From Shinella sp. (lineage in GTDB: Bacteria; Pseudomonadota; Alphaproteobacteria; Rhizobiales; Rhizobiaceae), in contig QFQX01000014.1 of the NCBI GenBank assembly GCA_003248775.1, positions 43,166-107,165 of the forward strand: a stretch of DNA of 64,000 nt, in the 5' to 3' direction. Made by a program: the position numbers and the translations under genes. The notes under the pieces were generated by a model. It searched no databases. It was not told the DNA's origin and saw only the letters and a program-made list of their open reading frames with translations. Below, piece after piece: positions 16,518 through 26,489 of the stretch (the stretch's first letter is position 1; every line of letters starts with the position of its first letter).

Positions 16518-19500
16518 ATGACTCCGCATGTTCCGTCGCGCGACTTTGAATCCAGACAGATCGATCACAACGACTCGATCCGGGCCGCCTATTTCACGAT
16601 CGACGAGTTGCGCGAAAGCGCCGAGGCTCTCGGCAGGGATGGCGCAAGCGAACTCCCGGGGCTGATCGATTTCGATTTCTTTGCCCGGCACAAGGAGAAC
16701 GAACGGGAGATCCTGCGGGTTTACCGCGCGACCGCCGCAGACGTCGAGGCCGGGGCCACGATCACGCCGGCGGCCGAGTGGTTGCTCGACAACCACTACA
16801 TCATCGAGGAGGCGATCCAGGAAGTCCGCCGCGACTTCCCGCGCCGGTTCTATCGCCAGCTTCCGACGATGAAGGTCGGCAATCGCGAGATACCGCGCAC
16901 CATGGCGCTGGCCTGGCTCTATGTCGCCCACACCCATTCGACGGTGTCGATGGAGAGCATGACCGCGCTGGTCGAAGGCTTCCAGAAGCATCAGGTGCTC
17001 GAGATCGGCGAACTCTGGGCGCTGCCGTCCATCGTCCGCTTCGTCCTGATCGAAAACCTGCGCCGCATCTCCACCCGCGTCGACCGTTCGCGGCGCATGC
17101 GCCGCAAGGCGAACGAGGTCGCCGACGAGATCATCCGCCTTAATGATGCCGCCGCCTCGGCCGATATCCTCAAGCAGATCGAGCAGCTGGCCGACGACAA
17201 CACCTTCGCCACCCAGTTCCTCTATCGCCTGCGCAACGGTTCGCAGGATACGAGCTTTGCCGTCAGCTGGCAGGAACAGCAGCTGGAAAAGGCCGGCCGA
17301 AGCGCCGAAGAGGCGATGACCGCCGAGCAGAACCGCCTGTCCTCCGGTAACGTGACCACCGGCAACATCGTCAAGGGACTGCGCGAGATCGACGACAAGG
17401 AATGGTCGGTCTGGGTCGAGGATGTCTGCCTTGTCGACAAGGTCCTGAGCCAGCATACCGACTATCGCCAGCTCGATTTCGGCTCGCGAAACGCCTATCG
17501 CAACACCATCGAAAAGCTTGCACGCCGTTCGGAAAAGACCGAGATCGAGATCGCCCAGACGGCCGTCGATCTTGCCGCGAACGCCGGACGTTCGGGTGAA
17601 GATGGTGCTGCCCCCGACGTCGGCAGCTACCTCGTCGGCGCGAGGCGTCCTCTCCTCGAAGAGGCGATCGATTACAGTGTTCCCGTATGGCGCAGTCTTG
17701 AGCTTGGCATCAAGCGCCTGAACTGGCTCGCTATTGCCATACCGGTTATCGGCCTGACCATCGGCGCGCTGGCGCTGGTTGGCTATTTCCTCGACCAGGC
17801 AGGGCTCTCGACTCCGCTCATTCTCATTCTGCTGGCGATGTTCTCGCTTCCCGCGTCCGAAGGTGCGACCGGTCTCTTCAACACGCTGGTGACCCTGATG
17901 GTGAAGCCGTCGCGGCTCACCGGCTACGAATTCAAGACCGGTATTCCGGCCGACGCCCGCACATTGGTGGCCGTGCCCTGCCTGATCGCCAAGCGTGACG
18001 ATGTCGATGAGCTCATCCGTAATCTCGAGGTTCACTATCTCACCAATCCGCATGGCGAGATCTATTTTGCCCTGCTGAGCGACTGGCGCGACAGCCCGGT
18101 CGAGGAAACCGCGGCGGATCTCGAAGTCCTCGAATACGCCAAGCAGGAAGTGGCGGCCCTGAACGCCCGCTACGTCCATGTCGGCAAGACGCTGTTCTAT
18201 CTCCTGCATCGCCGCCGGCTCTACAATCCTGCCGAAGGCTGCTGGATGGGATGGGAGCGCAAGCGCGGCAAGCTGCACGAAATGAACCTGCTGCTGCGCG
18301 GCGACCGCGACACTTCGTATCTGCCGGGCGCCAACATGGTGCCGGAAGACGTGAAATACGTGATGACGCTCGATGCCGACACGCGCCTGATGCGCGACGC
18401 CGTCACCAAGCTCGTCGGCAAGCTGCACCACCCGATCAACCGCCCTGTGCACGATCCGAAGACCGGCCGCGTCGTCAGCGGCTACGGCCTGCTGCAGCCG
18501 CGTGTCACGCCCTCGCTCACCACTGGCGAGGACGCCTCGGTCTTCCAGCGCGTCTTCTCGATGAACCGCGGTCTCGACCCTTACGTCTTCACCGTTTCCG
18601 ACGTCTATCAGGACATCACCGGCGAAGGCTCCTTCACCGGCAAGGGCCTCTACGATGTCGATGCCTTCGAAACCTCGATCAAGGGCCGCATCGACGAGAA
18701 CACCGTTCTCAGTCACGACCTTCTGGAAGGTTCCTTCGCCCGTTGCGCACTGGTCACCGACGTGGAACTCGTCGAGGACTTTCCCACCCGCTACGAGGTG
18801 GAAATCTCCCGCCAGCATCGCTGGGCCCGTGGCGACTGGCAGCTTCTGCCCTACATCGCCGATCCCGCCCGTGGCATCACCGCGCTTGGCCGCTGGAAGA
18901 TGGTCGATAACCTGCGCCGTTCGCTGACCCCGATCGCCTGGTTCATCGCTTCGGCGCTCGGCTGGGCGACCATGGGCCCGTTCGGCGCCATGATCTGGCA
19001 GCTGGTATTGATCTTCAGCCTGTTCGTCGCCCCGACGATCTCGCTGCTGTCCGGCATCATTCCGCGCCAGACCGACATCGTTCCCGCTGCCCACTTCCAG
19101 ACGCTCTGGTCGGAAGTTCGCTCAGTCAACGCCCAGGTCGCGCTGCGGATCGTCTTCATAGCCGACACGGCCTACATGATGGCCGACGCCATCATCCGCT
19201 CGATCTACCGCCTGGCGGTGAGCCGCAAGCTGCTCTTGGAATGGCGAACCGCCGCAAGCGTCCAGTCGGTCGCCCAGGGCGATATCATCTCTTACTACCG
19301 TTCCATGCGGCATGCCCCGGTTCTGGCCGTGCTCGCGGTTGCCGCGGCATCGCTGTCGGGTGACTATGGCTACCTGACCGGTCTGCCCTTCGTCGTGCTC
19401 TGGGTCTTCTCCCCGCTCGTCGCCTGGTATGTCAGCCAGTCCGCCGAGACCGAAGACAGTCTGGAGGTTCCCGAACAGGTCACCGTCGAACTGCGCAAGA

Positions 19501-22500
19501 TCGCACGGCGCACCTGGCGCTTCTACGAGACCTTCGTGACCGCCGGGGACAATTACCTGCCGCCGGACAACTATCAGGAAACCCCCGAGCCGATCGTCGC
19601 GCACCGCACCTCGCCGACCAATATCGGCGTCTACCTGCTCTCCACCGTCTCGGCGCGGCACTTCGGCTGGCTGAGCTTCGAGCAAACCATCGAGCGTCTC
19701 GAACAGACGATCTCCACCGTCGAGCGGATGGACAAGTTCCGCGGCCATCTCTTCAACTGGTACCACACCGATACGCTGAAAACGCTTGGACCGCGCTACA
19801 TCTCCGCTGTCGACAGCGGTAACCTCGCAGGTCACCTGATCGCGATTTCATCCGCCTGTCGCGAATGGGGCGAAGCCCCCTCCGCCCATCTCCAGGGCAA
19901 TCTCGACGGTGTCGGCGATGTCTGCGGCATCCTCTACGAAACGCTGAAGGAACTGCCTGATGACCGCAAGATGGTGCGCCCGCTGCGCCGTCGCCTGGAA
20001 GAGCGCATCCTCGGCTTCAAGACCGGCCTTGCCTCCGTCAAGCGCGAACGGGAATTTGCCTCGATCCGCATCGCCAACCTTGCTGTGCTCGCCCGCGATA
20101 TCCAGAAGCTCGCTGCCAACCTGCACCATGAGGTTCGCTCCGAACAGAGTGCGGAAGTCACCCGCTGGACGGAATCGCTGGTCGGCGTCTGCGAGGCCCA
20201 TATCGCGGATTCGTCCTTCGATTTGTCGAACATCGACCCGCTGCGCCAGCGCCTCTGCACGCTGCGCGACCGCGCCCGTGACATTGCCTTCTCGATGGAT
20301 TTCAGTTTCCTCTACCGGCCCGAACGTCGTTTGCTCTCGATCGGCTACCGCGTCGAAAGCCGCGAACTCGACGAGGCATGCTACGACCTGCTCGCTTCCG
20401 AATGCCGTCTGACCAGCCTGTTCGCCGTTGCCAAGGGCGACCTGCCGACCGAACATTGGTACAAGCTCGGCCGTCAGGTCGTGCCGATCGGCGCCCGCGC
20501 GGCGCTGATTTCCTGGTCCGGCTCGATGTTCGAATATCTGATGCCGCCGCTCGTCATGCAGGAGCGCCAGGGCGGCATCCTCAACCAGACCAACAATCTG
20601 GTCGTCGTCGAGCAGATGAACCATGGTCGTCGGCTTAATATTCCGTGGGGCATCTCGGAAGCGGCGTTCAACGCCCGCGACCACGAGATGAACTACCAGT
20701 ACACAAACTTCGGCGTACCGACGCTCGGCCTCAAGCGCGGCCTCGGCCAGAACGCCGTCATCGCGCCCTACGCCTCGATCCTCGCCAGCCAGTACTATCC
20801 GGAGGAATCCCTCAGGAACCTGGAACGCCTGCGCAAGCTCGGCGCGCTCGGCGCCTACGGCTTCCACGATGCGGTTGATTTCACCCCGACGCGCGTACCG
20901 GACGGCAAGACCTGCGCGGTGGTCTACAACTACTATGCCCACCACCACGGCATGTCGATTGCGGCGATCGCCAACGTCTCCTTCAATGGCCGCCTGCGCG
21001 AGCTCTTCCACTCCGATCCGGTGATCGAAGCCGCCGAACTGCTGCTGCAGGAAAAGCCGCCGCGCGAAATTCCGGTGATGAGCGCGAAATATGAGCCGCA
21101 GACGCCCGGCAAGGGGCAGGCCGACCTGCTGCGTCCGGAAATTCGCACCATCACCGATCCGGCCAACAAGGAGCGCGAAGTCGCATTCCTCTCGAACGGC
21201 CATTATTCGGTGATGCTGACGGCAACCGGTTCCGGTTACTCACGCTGGAACGGCCAGTCGGTCGCACGCTGGAAGGCCGATCCGACCGAGGACCGCTGGG
21301 GTACATTCATCTTCCTGCGCGACACGGCAAGCGGCCAGTGGTGGTCCGCAACCGCAGCGCCCCGCCGTGCCGAGGACGAAAAGACCAAGGTCATCTTCGG
21401 CGACGACAAGGCCGAGTTCTTCAAGACGGTCGGCGACATCCAGACGAGCGTCGAATGCATCGTCGCCACCGAGCACGATGCGGAAGGCCGCCGCCTGACC
21501 ATCCTCAATACCGGCCCGGAAGATCGTTTCATCGAAGTGACCTCCTATATGGAACCGGTGCTCAGCTATGACGATGCCGACAACGCCCATCCGCTGTTCT
21601 CGCGCATGTTCGTCAAGACCGAGTTTGGTCGCCGCCGCGATGTGATCCGCGCCGAGCGCAACAAGCGCAGCCCCAGCGATCCCGATATCTGCGTCGCCCA
21701 TCTGGTGGTCGACAATGCCGGCCCCGGTCGTCCGACCGAGTTCGAGACGGATCGCCGTCGCTTCCTCGGCCGTGGCCGCAGCCTTGCGGAGGCAGCCGCC
21801 TTCGATCCGGGTGCGACGCTTTCCGGCACAGAGGGCTTCACGCTCGATCCGGTGCTCAGCCTGCGCCGCGTCGTGCGCGTGCCCTCCGGCAAGAAGGTCA
21901 GCGTGATTTTCTGGACCATTGCCACGCCAAGCCGCGAAGAGGTCGACAAGGCCATCGAGCGCTATCGTCATCCGGACGCCTTTGCCCACGAACTCATCCA
22001 TGCCTGGACCCGCGCCCAGGTGGAACTACGCCACATCGGCATCACCTCGCAGCAGGCCGCAGCCTTCCAGCATCTCGGCCGCTACCTCGTCTATCCGGAC
22101 CCGCATCTGCGGGCTGACCCGGAGACGGTCCGCACCGGCCTGCGTTCGCAGTCGGCACTCTGGCCGATGGCGATCTCGGGCGACTTCCCGATCTTTGCGC
22201 TCCGCATCAACGACGACATGGACATCGACATCGCCCGCGAAGCCCTGAGCGGTCTCGAATATCTACGCCGCCGTGGTGTCACCGCAGACCTCGCGATCGT
22301 CAACGAGCGCGCGACCTCCTACATCCAGGACATGCAGCATGCGCTGGACCGCATCGCGGAAAACATGCGCAACCGACTGCAGGATGTGTCCGGCCGCCAG
22401 CACGTCTTCACGGTCCGCCACGACCTGATGGACGAGAACGGCTCGCAGGCCCTTCTCGCCGCCGCCCGTGTCGTCTTCCATGCCCGCAACGGCAAGATCG

Positions 22501-25010
22501 TCGACCAGATCAACCGCGCGGTCTCGCTGTTTGCGACGCCGCGCATTCCCGACGGATCCGAAGGCGAATGGGCCGGCCTGCTGCCGGCAACACCGGCTGT
22601 GGCCCCGGTCGCAACGACACCGGCCACGGCCGATGACCTCGACATGTGGAACGGATTCGGCGGCTTCGCCAAGGACGGAACAGAATATGTCGTGCGCCTC
22701 AACGCCGCGACCTCGACCCCGCAGCCATGGATCAACGTGATCGCCAACGAGAATTTCGGCTTCCACGTCTCCGCGGAAGGCGCCGGTTTCAGCTGGAGCC
22801 AGAACTCGCGCGACTATCAGGTCACGCCATGGTTCAACGATCCGGTGACGAACCGTCCGGGCGAGGCCTTCTATGTGGTCGACCTCGAAAGCCGCAATAC
22901 CTATGTGCCCTTCCAGTCGCTGAACCTCAACGACAGCGCACGCTTCGAGACACGACACGGCCTCGGCTACTCGGTCTTCACCAGCCGTCACGACGGTCTC
23001 GATCTGGAGCTCACCCAGACGGTCGACAGGAACCGCCCGGTCAAGCTCTCGCGTCTGGTGCTGAAGAACACCGGCAGCGAAGCCCGTACCTACCGGGTCT
23101 ATGGTTATGCGGAATGGGTACTGGGCAACAATGCCCAGAAGACCGCTCCCTTCGTCCTCGCCTCGCAGGACGAGGAAACCGGCGCGCTCTTCGCCACCAA
23201 TCCGTACGACATCAACTATCCCGGCCGCATCGCCTTCCTCGCCGGCATCGAAACGCCGGCCGGCTTCACCGCGAGCCGACGGGAGTTCATCGGACGTCAT
23301 GGCACCATCCGGATGCCGCAGGCGCTTGCCCGCCAGTCGCGCCTCTCGGGTTCCATCGACACCGAGGGCGATCCCTGCGCGGCCATCGCGTTCGATATCG
23401 AGGTACCCGCGGGAGCAGAGAAGGATGTGACCTTCCTGCTCGGCGAGACCGCGACGGAGGAAGCGGCCCGCGCGTTGATCGGCGAAATCAGGAAAGAAGA
23501 CTTCCAGTCGATCCTGTCTACCACAAGGTCCTTCTGGACCGATTTCACCGGCAAGCTGCAGGTCATGACGGGCGACCGGTCCTTCGACAACCTCGTCAAT
23601 CGCTGGCTGCCCTATCAGGCGCTTGCCTGCCGTATCTTCGCCCGTGCCGGCTTCTATCAGGCCAGCGGCGCCTATGGCTTCCGCGACCAGCTGCAGGATA
23701 CGCTTGCCTTCCTGCTGCATCAACCAGCACTCGCCCGCCGCCAGATCCTCAATGCGGCAGCTCGCCAGTTTCTCGAAGGCGATGTCCAGCACTGGTGGTT
23801 GCCGCAGACCGGCGCCGGCGTGCGCACCCACATCTCAGACGACGTGGTGTGGCTTGCCCATGCGGTTGACCAGTACATTACGGCAACCGGCGACAAAACC
23901 TTCCTCGACGAGAAGCTCGCTTTCCTCGAAGGACCGCTGCTTGACGAAAACCAGCATGATTCCTTCTTCCAGCCGACGGTGTCGGAACAGGTGGCGGATC
24001 TCTACGAGCATGCGGCCCGGGCGCTCGATCTCGCGGTTGCCCGCACCGGTCCGCACGGCCTGCCGCTGATCCTCGGTGGCGACTGGAACGACGGCATGAA
24101 CCGCGTCGGTGCCAAGGGGCAGGGTGAAAGCGTCTGGCTCGGCTGGTTGCTTGCCGCAACGCTCAAATCCTTCCTCGTCTATGCCGAGGAGCGGGGCGAC
24201 AAGGATCGCGTCTCGCGCTGGACGGCTCATCTCGCAACGCTTTCCGAAGCGCTGGAGACTGCCGGCTGGGATGGCGACTACTATCGTCGCGGCTACTTCG
24301 ACGACGGTACCCCGCTCGGTTCGAAAGACTCTGAAGAGTGCCGGATCGACTCGATTGCCCAGTCCTGGAGTGTGCTTTCCGGTCAGGGCAAGCCGGAACG
24401 TACCGTAAAGGCGCTCGACGCTGCCGTTGCCGAACTGGTTGATGAAGAGGCGGGCATCATTCGTCTGTTCACCCCGCCCTTCGTCAAGTCGCTGCTCGAT
24501 CCCGGCTACATCAAGGCCTATCCGCCTGGTGTGCGTGAGAACAGCGGTCAGTATACCCATGCCGCGATCTGGCTCGGTCTGGCGCTCGCCAAGGCCGGCC
24601 GCGCGGCAGACGCCTGGCGCTGCTTCGAGATCCTCAATCCGGTCAATCACGCCCGGAACGCGGATGCCGCGGAACGTTACCGCGTCGAACCCTATGTCGT
24701 CGCGGCCGATGTCTATGGCGGCGACAGCTATCCCGGCCGCGGTGGCTGGTCGTGGTATACCGGTTCGGCCGGCTGGCTCTATCGCTTTGCTGTCGAAGGT
24801 CTGCTCGGCATCAGCCGGAAGGACAACCTGCTGTTCGTACAACCCGCCCTGCCGCCGGAATGGAACACCTTCGAGGCTACGGTGACGATCGACGGCTCGG
24901 CCTATGAGATCGCCGTCGAGCGCGGCGGCGATGCAGCCTATGTCGTCACCGTCGACGGAAAGAAGGTCACCGACCCGGCAAAGGGATTCAAGCTCGCGAA
25001 GCAGAAGTAG
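16518..25010 (+). CDS. ndvB: Cyclic beta-1,2-glucan synthase
   Basis: A 2830-residue inner-membrane protein from ATG 16518; this start gives the length usual for NdvB/ChvB (about 2830), whereas an in-frame upstream start would add 30 atypical residues. Membrane segments lie near residues 400-460, 800-845 and 930-985. The glycosyltransferase family 84 core shows DAD (619-621) and QHRW (766-769). A glycoamylase-like middle region follows, and two C-terminal carbohydrate-binding/phosphorylase (GH94) parts include DWND at 2522-2525, thought to set glucan length. It makes periplasmic cyclic glucans from UDP-glucose, needed for low-osmolarity growth and plant interaction. The exporter gene ndvA is not in this window. 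The 291-base leader 16227-16517 has no gene and no strong ribosome site. Confidence 0.97.
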   Translation: MTPHVPSRDFESRQIDHNDSIRAAYFTIDELRESAEALGRDGASELPGLIDFDFFARHKENEREILRVYRATAADVEAGATITPAAEWLLDNHYIIEEAIQEVRRDFPRRFYRQLPTMKVGNREIPRTMALAWLYVAHTHSTVSMESMTALVEGFQKHQVLEIGELWALPSIVRFVLIENLRRISTRVDRSRRMRRKANEVADEIIRLNDAAASADILKQIEQLADDNTFATQFLYRLRNGSQDTSFAVSWQEQQLEKAGRSAEEAMTAEQNRLSSGNVTTGNIVKGLREIDDKEWSVWVEDVCLVDKVLSQHTDYRQLDFGSRNAYRNTIEKLARRSEKTEIEIAQTAVDLAANAGRSGEDGAAPDVGSYLVGARRPLLEEAIDYSVPVWRSLELGIKRLNWLAIAIPVIGLTIGALALVGYFLDQAGLSTPLILILLAMFSLPASEGATGLFNTLVTLMVKPSRLTGYEFKTGIPADARTLVAVPCLIAKRDDVDELIRNLEVHYLTNPHGEIYFALLSDWRDSPVEETAADLEVLEYAKQEVAALNARYVHVGKTLFYLLHRRRLYNPAEGCWMGWERKRGKLHEMNLLLRGDRDTSYLPGANMVPEDVKYVMTLDADTRLMRDAVTKLVGKLHHPINRPVHDPKTGRVVSGYGLLQPRVTPSLTTGEDASVFQRVFSMNRGLDPYVFTVSDVYQDITGEGSFTGKGLYDVDAFETSIKGRIDENTVLSHDLLEGSFARCALVTDVELVEDFPTRYEVEISRQHRWARGDWQLLPYIADPARGITALGRWKMVDNLRRSLTPIAWFIASALGWATMGPFGAMIWQLVLIFSLFVAPTISLLSGIIPRQTDIVPAAHFQTLWSEVRSVNAQVALRIVFIADTAYMMADAIIRSIYRLAVSRKLLLEWRTAASVQSVAQGDIISYYRSMRHAPVLAVLAVAAASLSGDYGYLTGLPFVVLWVFSPLVAWYVSQSAETEDSLEVPEQVTVELRKIARRTWRFYETFVTAGDNYLPPDNYQETPEPIVAHRTSPTNIGVYLLSTVSARHFGWLSFEQTIERLEQTISTVERMDKFRGHLFNWYHTDTLKTLGPRYISAVDSGNLAGHLIAISSACREWGEAPSAHLQGNLDGVGDVCGILYETLKELPDDRKMVRPLRRRLEERILGFKTGLASVKREREFASIRIANLAVLARDIQKLAANLHHEVRSEQSAEVTRWTESLVGVCEAHIADSSFDLSNIDPLRQRLCTLRDRARDIAFSMDFSFLYRPERRLLSIGYRVESRELDEACYDLLASECRLTSLFAVAKGDLPTEHWYKLGRQVVPIGARAALISWSGSMFEYLMPPLVMQERQGGILNQTNNLVVVEQMNHGRRLNIPWGISEAAFNARDHEMNYQYTNFGVPTLGLKRGLGQNAVIAPYASILASQYYPEESLRNLERLRKLGALGAYGFHDAVDFTPTRVPDGKTCAVVYNYYAHHHGMSIAAIANVSFNGRLRELFHSDPVIEAAELLLQEKPPREIPVMSAKYEPQTPGKGQADLLRPEIRTITDPANKEREVAFLSNGHYSVMLTATGSGYSRWNGQSVARWKADPTEDRWGTFIFLRDTASGQWWSATAAPRRAEDEKTKVIFGDDKAEFFKTVGDIQTSVECIVATEHDAEGRRLTILNTGPEDRFIEVTSYMEPVLSYDDADNAHPLFSRMFVKTEFGRRRDVIRAERNKRSPSDPDICVAHLVVDNAGPGRPTEFETDRRRFLGRGRSLAEAAAFDPGATLSGTEGFTLDPVLSLRRVVRVPSGKKVSVIFWTIATPSREEVDKAIERYRHPDAFAHELIHAWTRAQVELRHIGITSQQAAAFQHLGRYLVYPDPHLRADPETVRTGLRSQSALWPMAISGDFPIFALRINDDMDIDIAREALSGLEYLRRRGVTADLAIVNERATSYIQDMQHALDRIAENMRNRLQDVSGRQHVFTVRHDLMDENGSQALLAAARVVFHARNGKIVDQINRAVSLFATPRIPDGSEGEWAGLLPATPAVAPVATTPATADDLDMWNGFGGFAKDGTEYVVRLNAATSTPQPWINVIANENFGFHVSAEGAGFSWSQNSRDYQVTPWFNDPVTNRPGEAFYVVDLESRNTYVPFQSLNLNDSARFETRHGLGYSVFTSRHDGLDLELTQTVDRNRPVKLSRLVLKNTGSEARTYRVYGYAEWVLGNNAQKTAPFVLASQDEETGALFATNPYDINYPGRIAFLAGIETPAGFTASRREFIGRHGTIRMPQALARQSRLSGSIDTEGDPCAAIAFDIEVPAGAEKDVTFLLGETATEEAARALIGEIRKEDFQSILSTTRSFWTDFTGKLQVMTGDRSFDNLVNRWLPYQALACRIFARAGFYQASGAYGFRDQLQDTLAFLLHQPALARRQILNAAARQFLEGDVQHWWLPQTGAGVRTHISDDVVWLAHAVDQYITATGDKTFLDEKLAFLEGPLLDENQHDSFFQPTVSEQVADLYEHAARALDLAVARTGPHGLPLILGGDWNDGMNRVGAKGQGESVWLGWLLAATLKSFLVYAEERGDKDRVSRWTAHLATLSEALETAGWDGDYYRRGYFDDGTPLGSKDSEECRIDSIAQSWSVLSGQGKPERTVKALDAAVAELVDEEAGIIRLFTPPFVKSLLDPGYIKAYPPGVRENSGQYTHAAIWLGLALAKAGRAADAWRCFEILNPVNHARNADAAERYRVEPYVVAADVYGGDSYPGRGGWSWYTGSAGWLYRFAVEGLLGISRKDNLLFVQPALPPEWNTFEATVTIDGSAYEIAVERGGDAAYVVTVDGKKVTDPAKGFKLAKQK

Positions 25011-25098
25011 TGGCGGCGCGAGACCAACGGCAAGACCCCGGTTGCGTGTGAACCGCAGCCCAGGTCTTGCCGGGTGCATCGGGTGGAATGTTTCAAGA

Positions 25099-25139
25099 GC
25101 CGGGTCCCGTGCTGAACAGGACCCGGCCCTTGTGTTTTT
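25099..25139 (+). terminator. Rho-independent terminator of the cyclic glucan synthase gene
   Basis: GCCGGGTCC (25099-25107) and GGACCCGGC (25119-25127) form a 9-bp GC-rich stem, followed by CCTTGTGTTTTT. It lies 88 bases past the stop codon. Confidence 0.8.
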
Positions 25140-25428
25140 GCTTCCTGATGCCATCAAGTTTGGCCGGTGGAGGCGAGCCGGTCCAAGCGTTGGGAAGCAA
25201 GACGTCTTCCGTACCCTGCTTCCGCTCCAGGAAGGCTATCTGCTCTTGCGGCCGTTCCGGAAGGCCGAAATGCTTCTGCGCCCGCAACCGCATAAAGCCA
25301 ACGGATGTGGCGCTCCCGATGATTTCGTCGAATGGAAGAGATCGGCGTGAATGCCGACCTGACGCGATGTCGTGCGCCGAATTGGTGTAGCGCGGTCCCG
25401 GTCAGCGTTACCGGGATTCCCCATAAGA
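25140..25428. other. Noncoding stretch between two terminators
   Basis: In the 526-bp gap between the glucan synthase and the Bax-inhibitor gene, this 289-bp part lies between two strong terminators that face each other. Open frames exist on both strands but have no family resemblance, no ribosome site and rare-looking composition. The only structure I see is CCCGGT (25397-25402) pairing with ACCGGG (25410-25415). A small RNA or gene remnant cannot be excluded. Confidence 0.3.
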
Positions 25429-25465
25429 AAACCCCCGAAAGCCGATCTCCGGCTTTCGGGGGTTT
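25429..25465 (-). terminator. Rho-independent terminator of the Bax inhibitor-1 gene
   Basis: A perfect 16-bp stem: AAACCCCCGAAAGCCG (25429-25444) pairs with 25450-25465 around a 5-base loop. Read leftward it continues into TTTTCTTATGG, so it serves the leftward gene that ends at 25537; the long stem may also stop rightward transcription. Confidence 0.8.
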
Positions 25466-25536
25466 AGGATGCTTCAAGCCTGCTCGGACAGTCCCGACGA
25501 AACCTTCGGGTTTATTGTCCTGTCCAGTCCTCTCCG

Positions 25537-26316
25537 TTAGTCGCGGTTGCCCATGAAACGGAGGAGGAAGAGGAAGAGGTTGATGAAGTCGAGGTAGAGC
25601 TGCAGGGCGCCCATGATGGCCTTGCGGCTGGCTACGTCTGCACCGTCGGCTTCGTAGTAGGATTCCTTGATGTTCTGGGTATCGTAGGCGGTGAGGCCTG
25701 CGAAGATCAGAACGCCGATCGCGGAGATGGCAAAATCCAGGGCCGAGGAGGCCAGGAAGATGTTTACCAGCGAAGCGATGATGAGGCCGAACAGACCCAT
25801 GACCAGAAACGAGCCCATGGCGGACAGGTCACGCTTGGTGGTGTAACCGAAGAGCGACAGGGCGCCGAAGGAAGCGGCCGTTACGAAGAAGGTCTGGACG
25901 ATGCTGGCGCCGGTGTAGATCAGGAAGATCGACGAAAGCGACAGGCCCATCAGAGCCGCGTAAACCCAGAAGGTCGTCTGCGCGGCGGAAACGCTCATCG
26001 AATGGATCTTGAAGCTCATGAAGAACACGAGAGCGACCGGAGCGAAGATCACCACCCACTGCAGCGGGCTCTGGTACAGGGCAGCGCCGAGGCTGGTCAG
26101 CATGGTGCCGTTACCGAGCTGTACCGCGGCGGCCGACTGATCGGTGGTCGTTGCCATCATGAAGGTGACGTATGCAGCAATACCGGTGATCGCGAGACCG
26201 AGGGCCATCAGGTTGTAGACCTTCAGCATGTAGCTGCGAAGGCCTTCATCGATCATTGTGGCCGATTGGGCGCCACTCTGGCCCATACGGCTTTGGTAGT
26301 TGCGAAGTTCAGACAT
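25537..26316 (-). CDS. Bax inhibitor-1/YccA family membrane protein
   Basis: A 259-residue protein with seven membrane helices after a short polar N-terminus (MSELRNYQSRMGQ). The family features DEGLRSYMLKVYNLMALGLA, the hydrophobic repeats and the C-terminal stretch LYLDFINLFLFLLRFMGNRD are all present. GAGGAAA stands before ATG 26316. BI-1 (YbhL/YccA) proteins are pH-sensitive calcium-leak channels, or modulators of FtsH proteolysis in bacteria. The physiological role here is not readable from context: the gene is alone, with its own terminator, behind a 173-bp gap that follows an ABC permease gene. Confidence 0.93.
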   Translation of the reverse strand: MSELRNYQSRMGQSGAQSATMIDEGLRSYMLKVYNLMALGLAITGIAAYVTFMMATTTDQSAAAVQLGNGTMLTSLGAALYQSPLQWVVIFAPVALVFFMSFKIHSMSVSAAQTTFWVYAALMGLSLSSIFLIYTGASIVQTFFVTAASFGALSLFGYTTKRDLSAMGSFLVMGLFGLIIASLVNIFLASSALDFAISAIGVLIFAGLTAYDTQNIKESYYEADGADVASRKAIMGALQLYLDFINLFLFLLRFMGNRD

Positions 26317-26489
26317 TGTTTCCTCTTTTCAAGCTCCGAAAGAAGTTACGGTGTCGGGTCTAACGCCCAGGCGCCGCTGCGGAGCTCCAGCATGCCTTTC
26401 GACAATATGAGGTTTATCGCGCCCAGCGACAAGACCTGGGCGTGTCAAAAAGCCGTTATCGCTGCGCGTCTTGGTAAACGAAAGCGGAT

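Noticed and set aside
16506..19094. 862-codon open frame opposite the cyclic glucan synthase gene
   Set aside because: Same antisense GC-codon artefact; no recognisable domain, and the opposite strand has conserved glycosyltransferase motifs.
25154..25477. Open frames between the glucan synthase and Bax inhibitor-1 genes (both strands)
   Set aside because: They lie between or over terminators, have no ribosome site and no protein family pattern.
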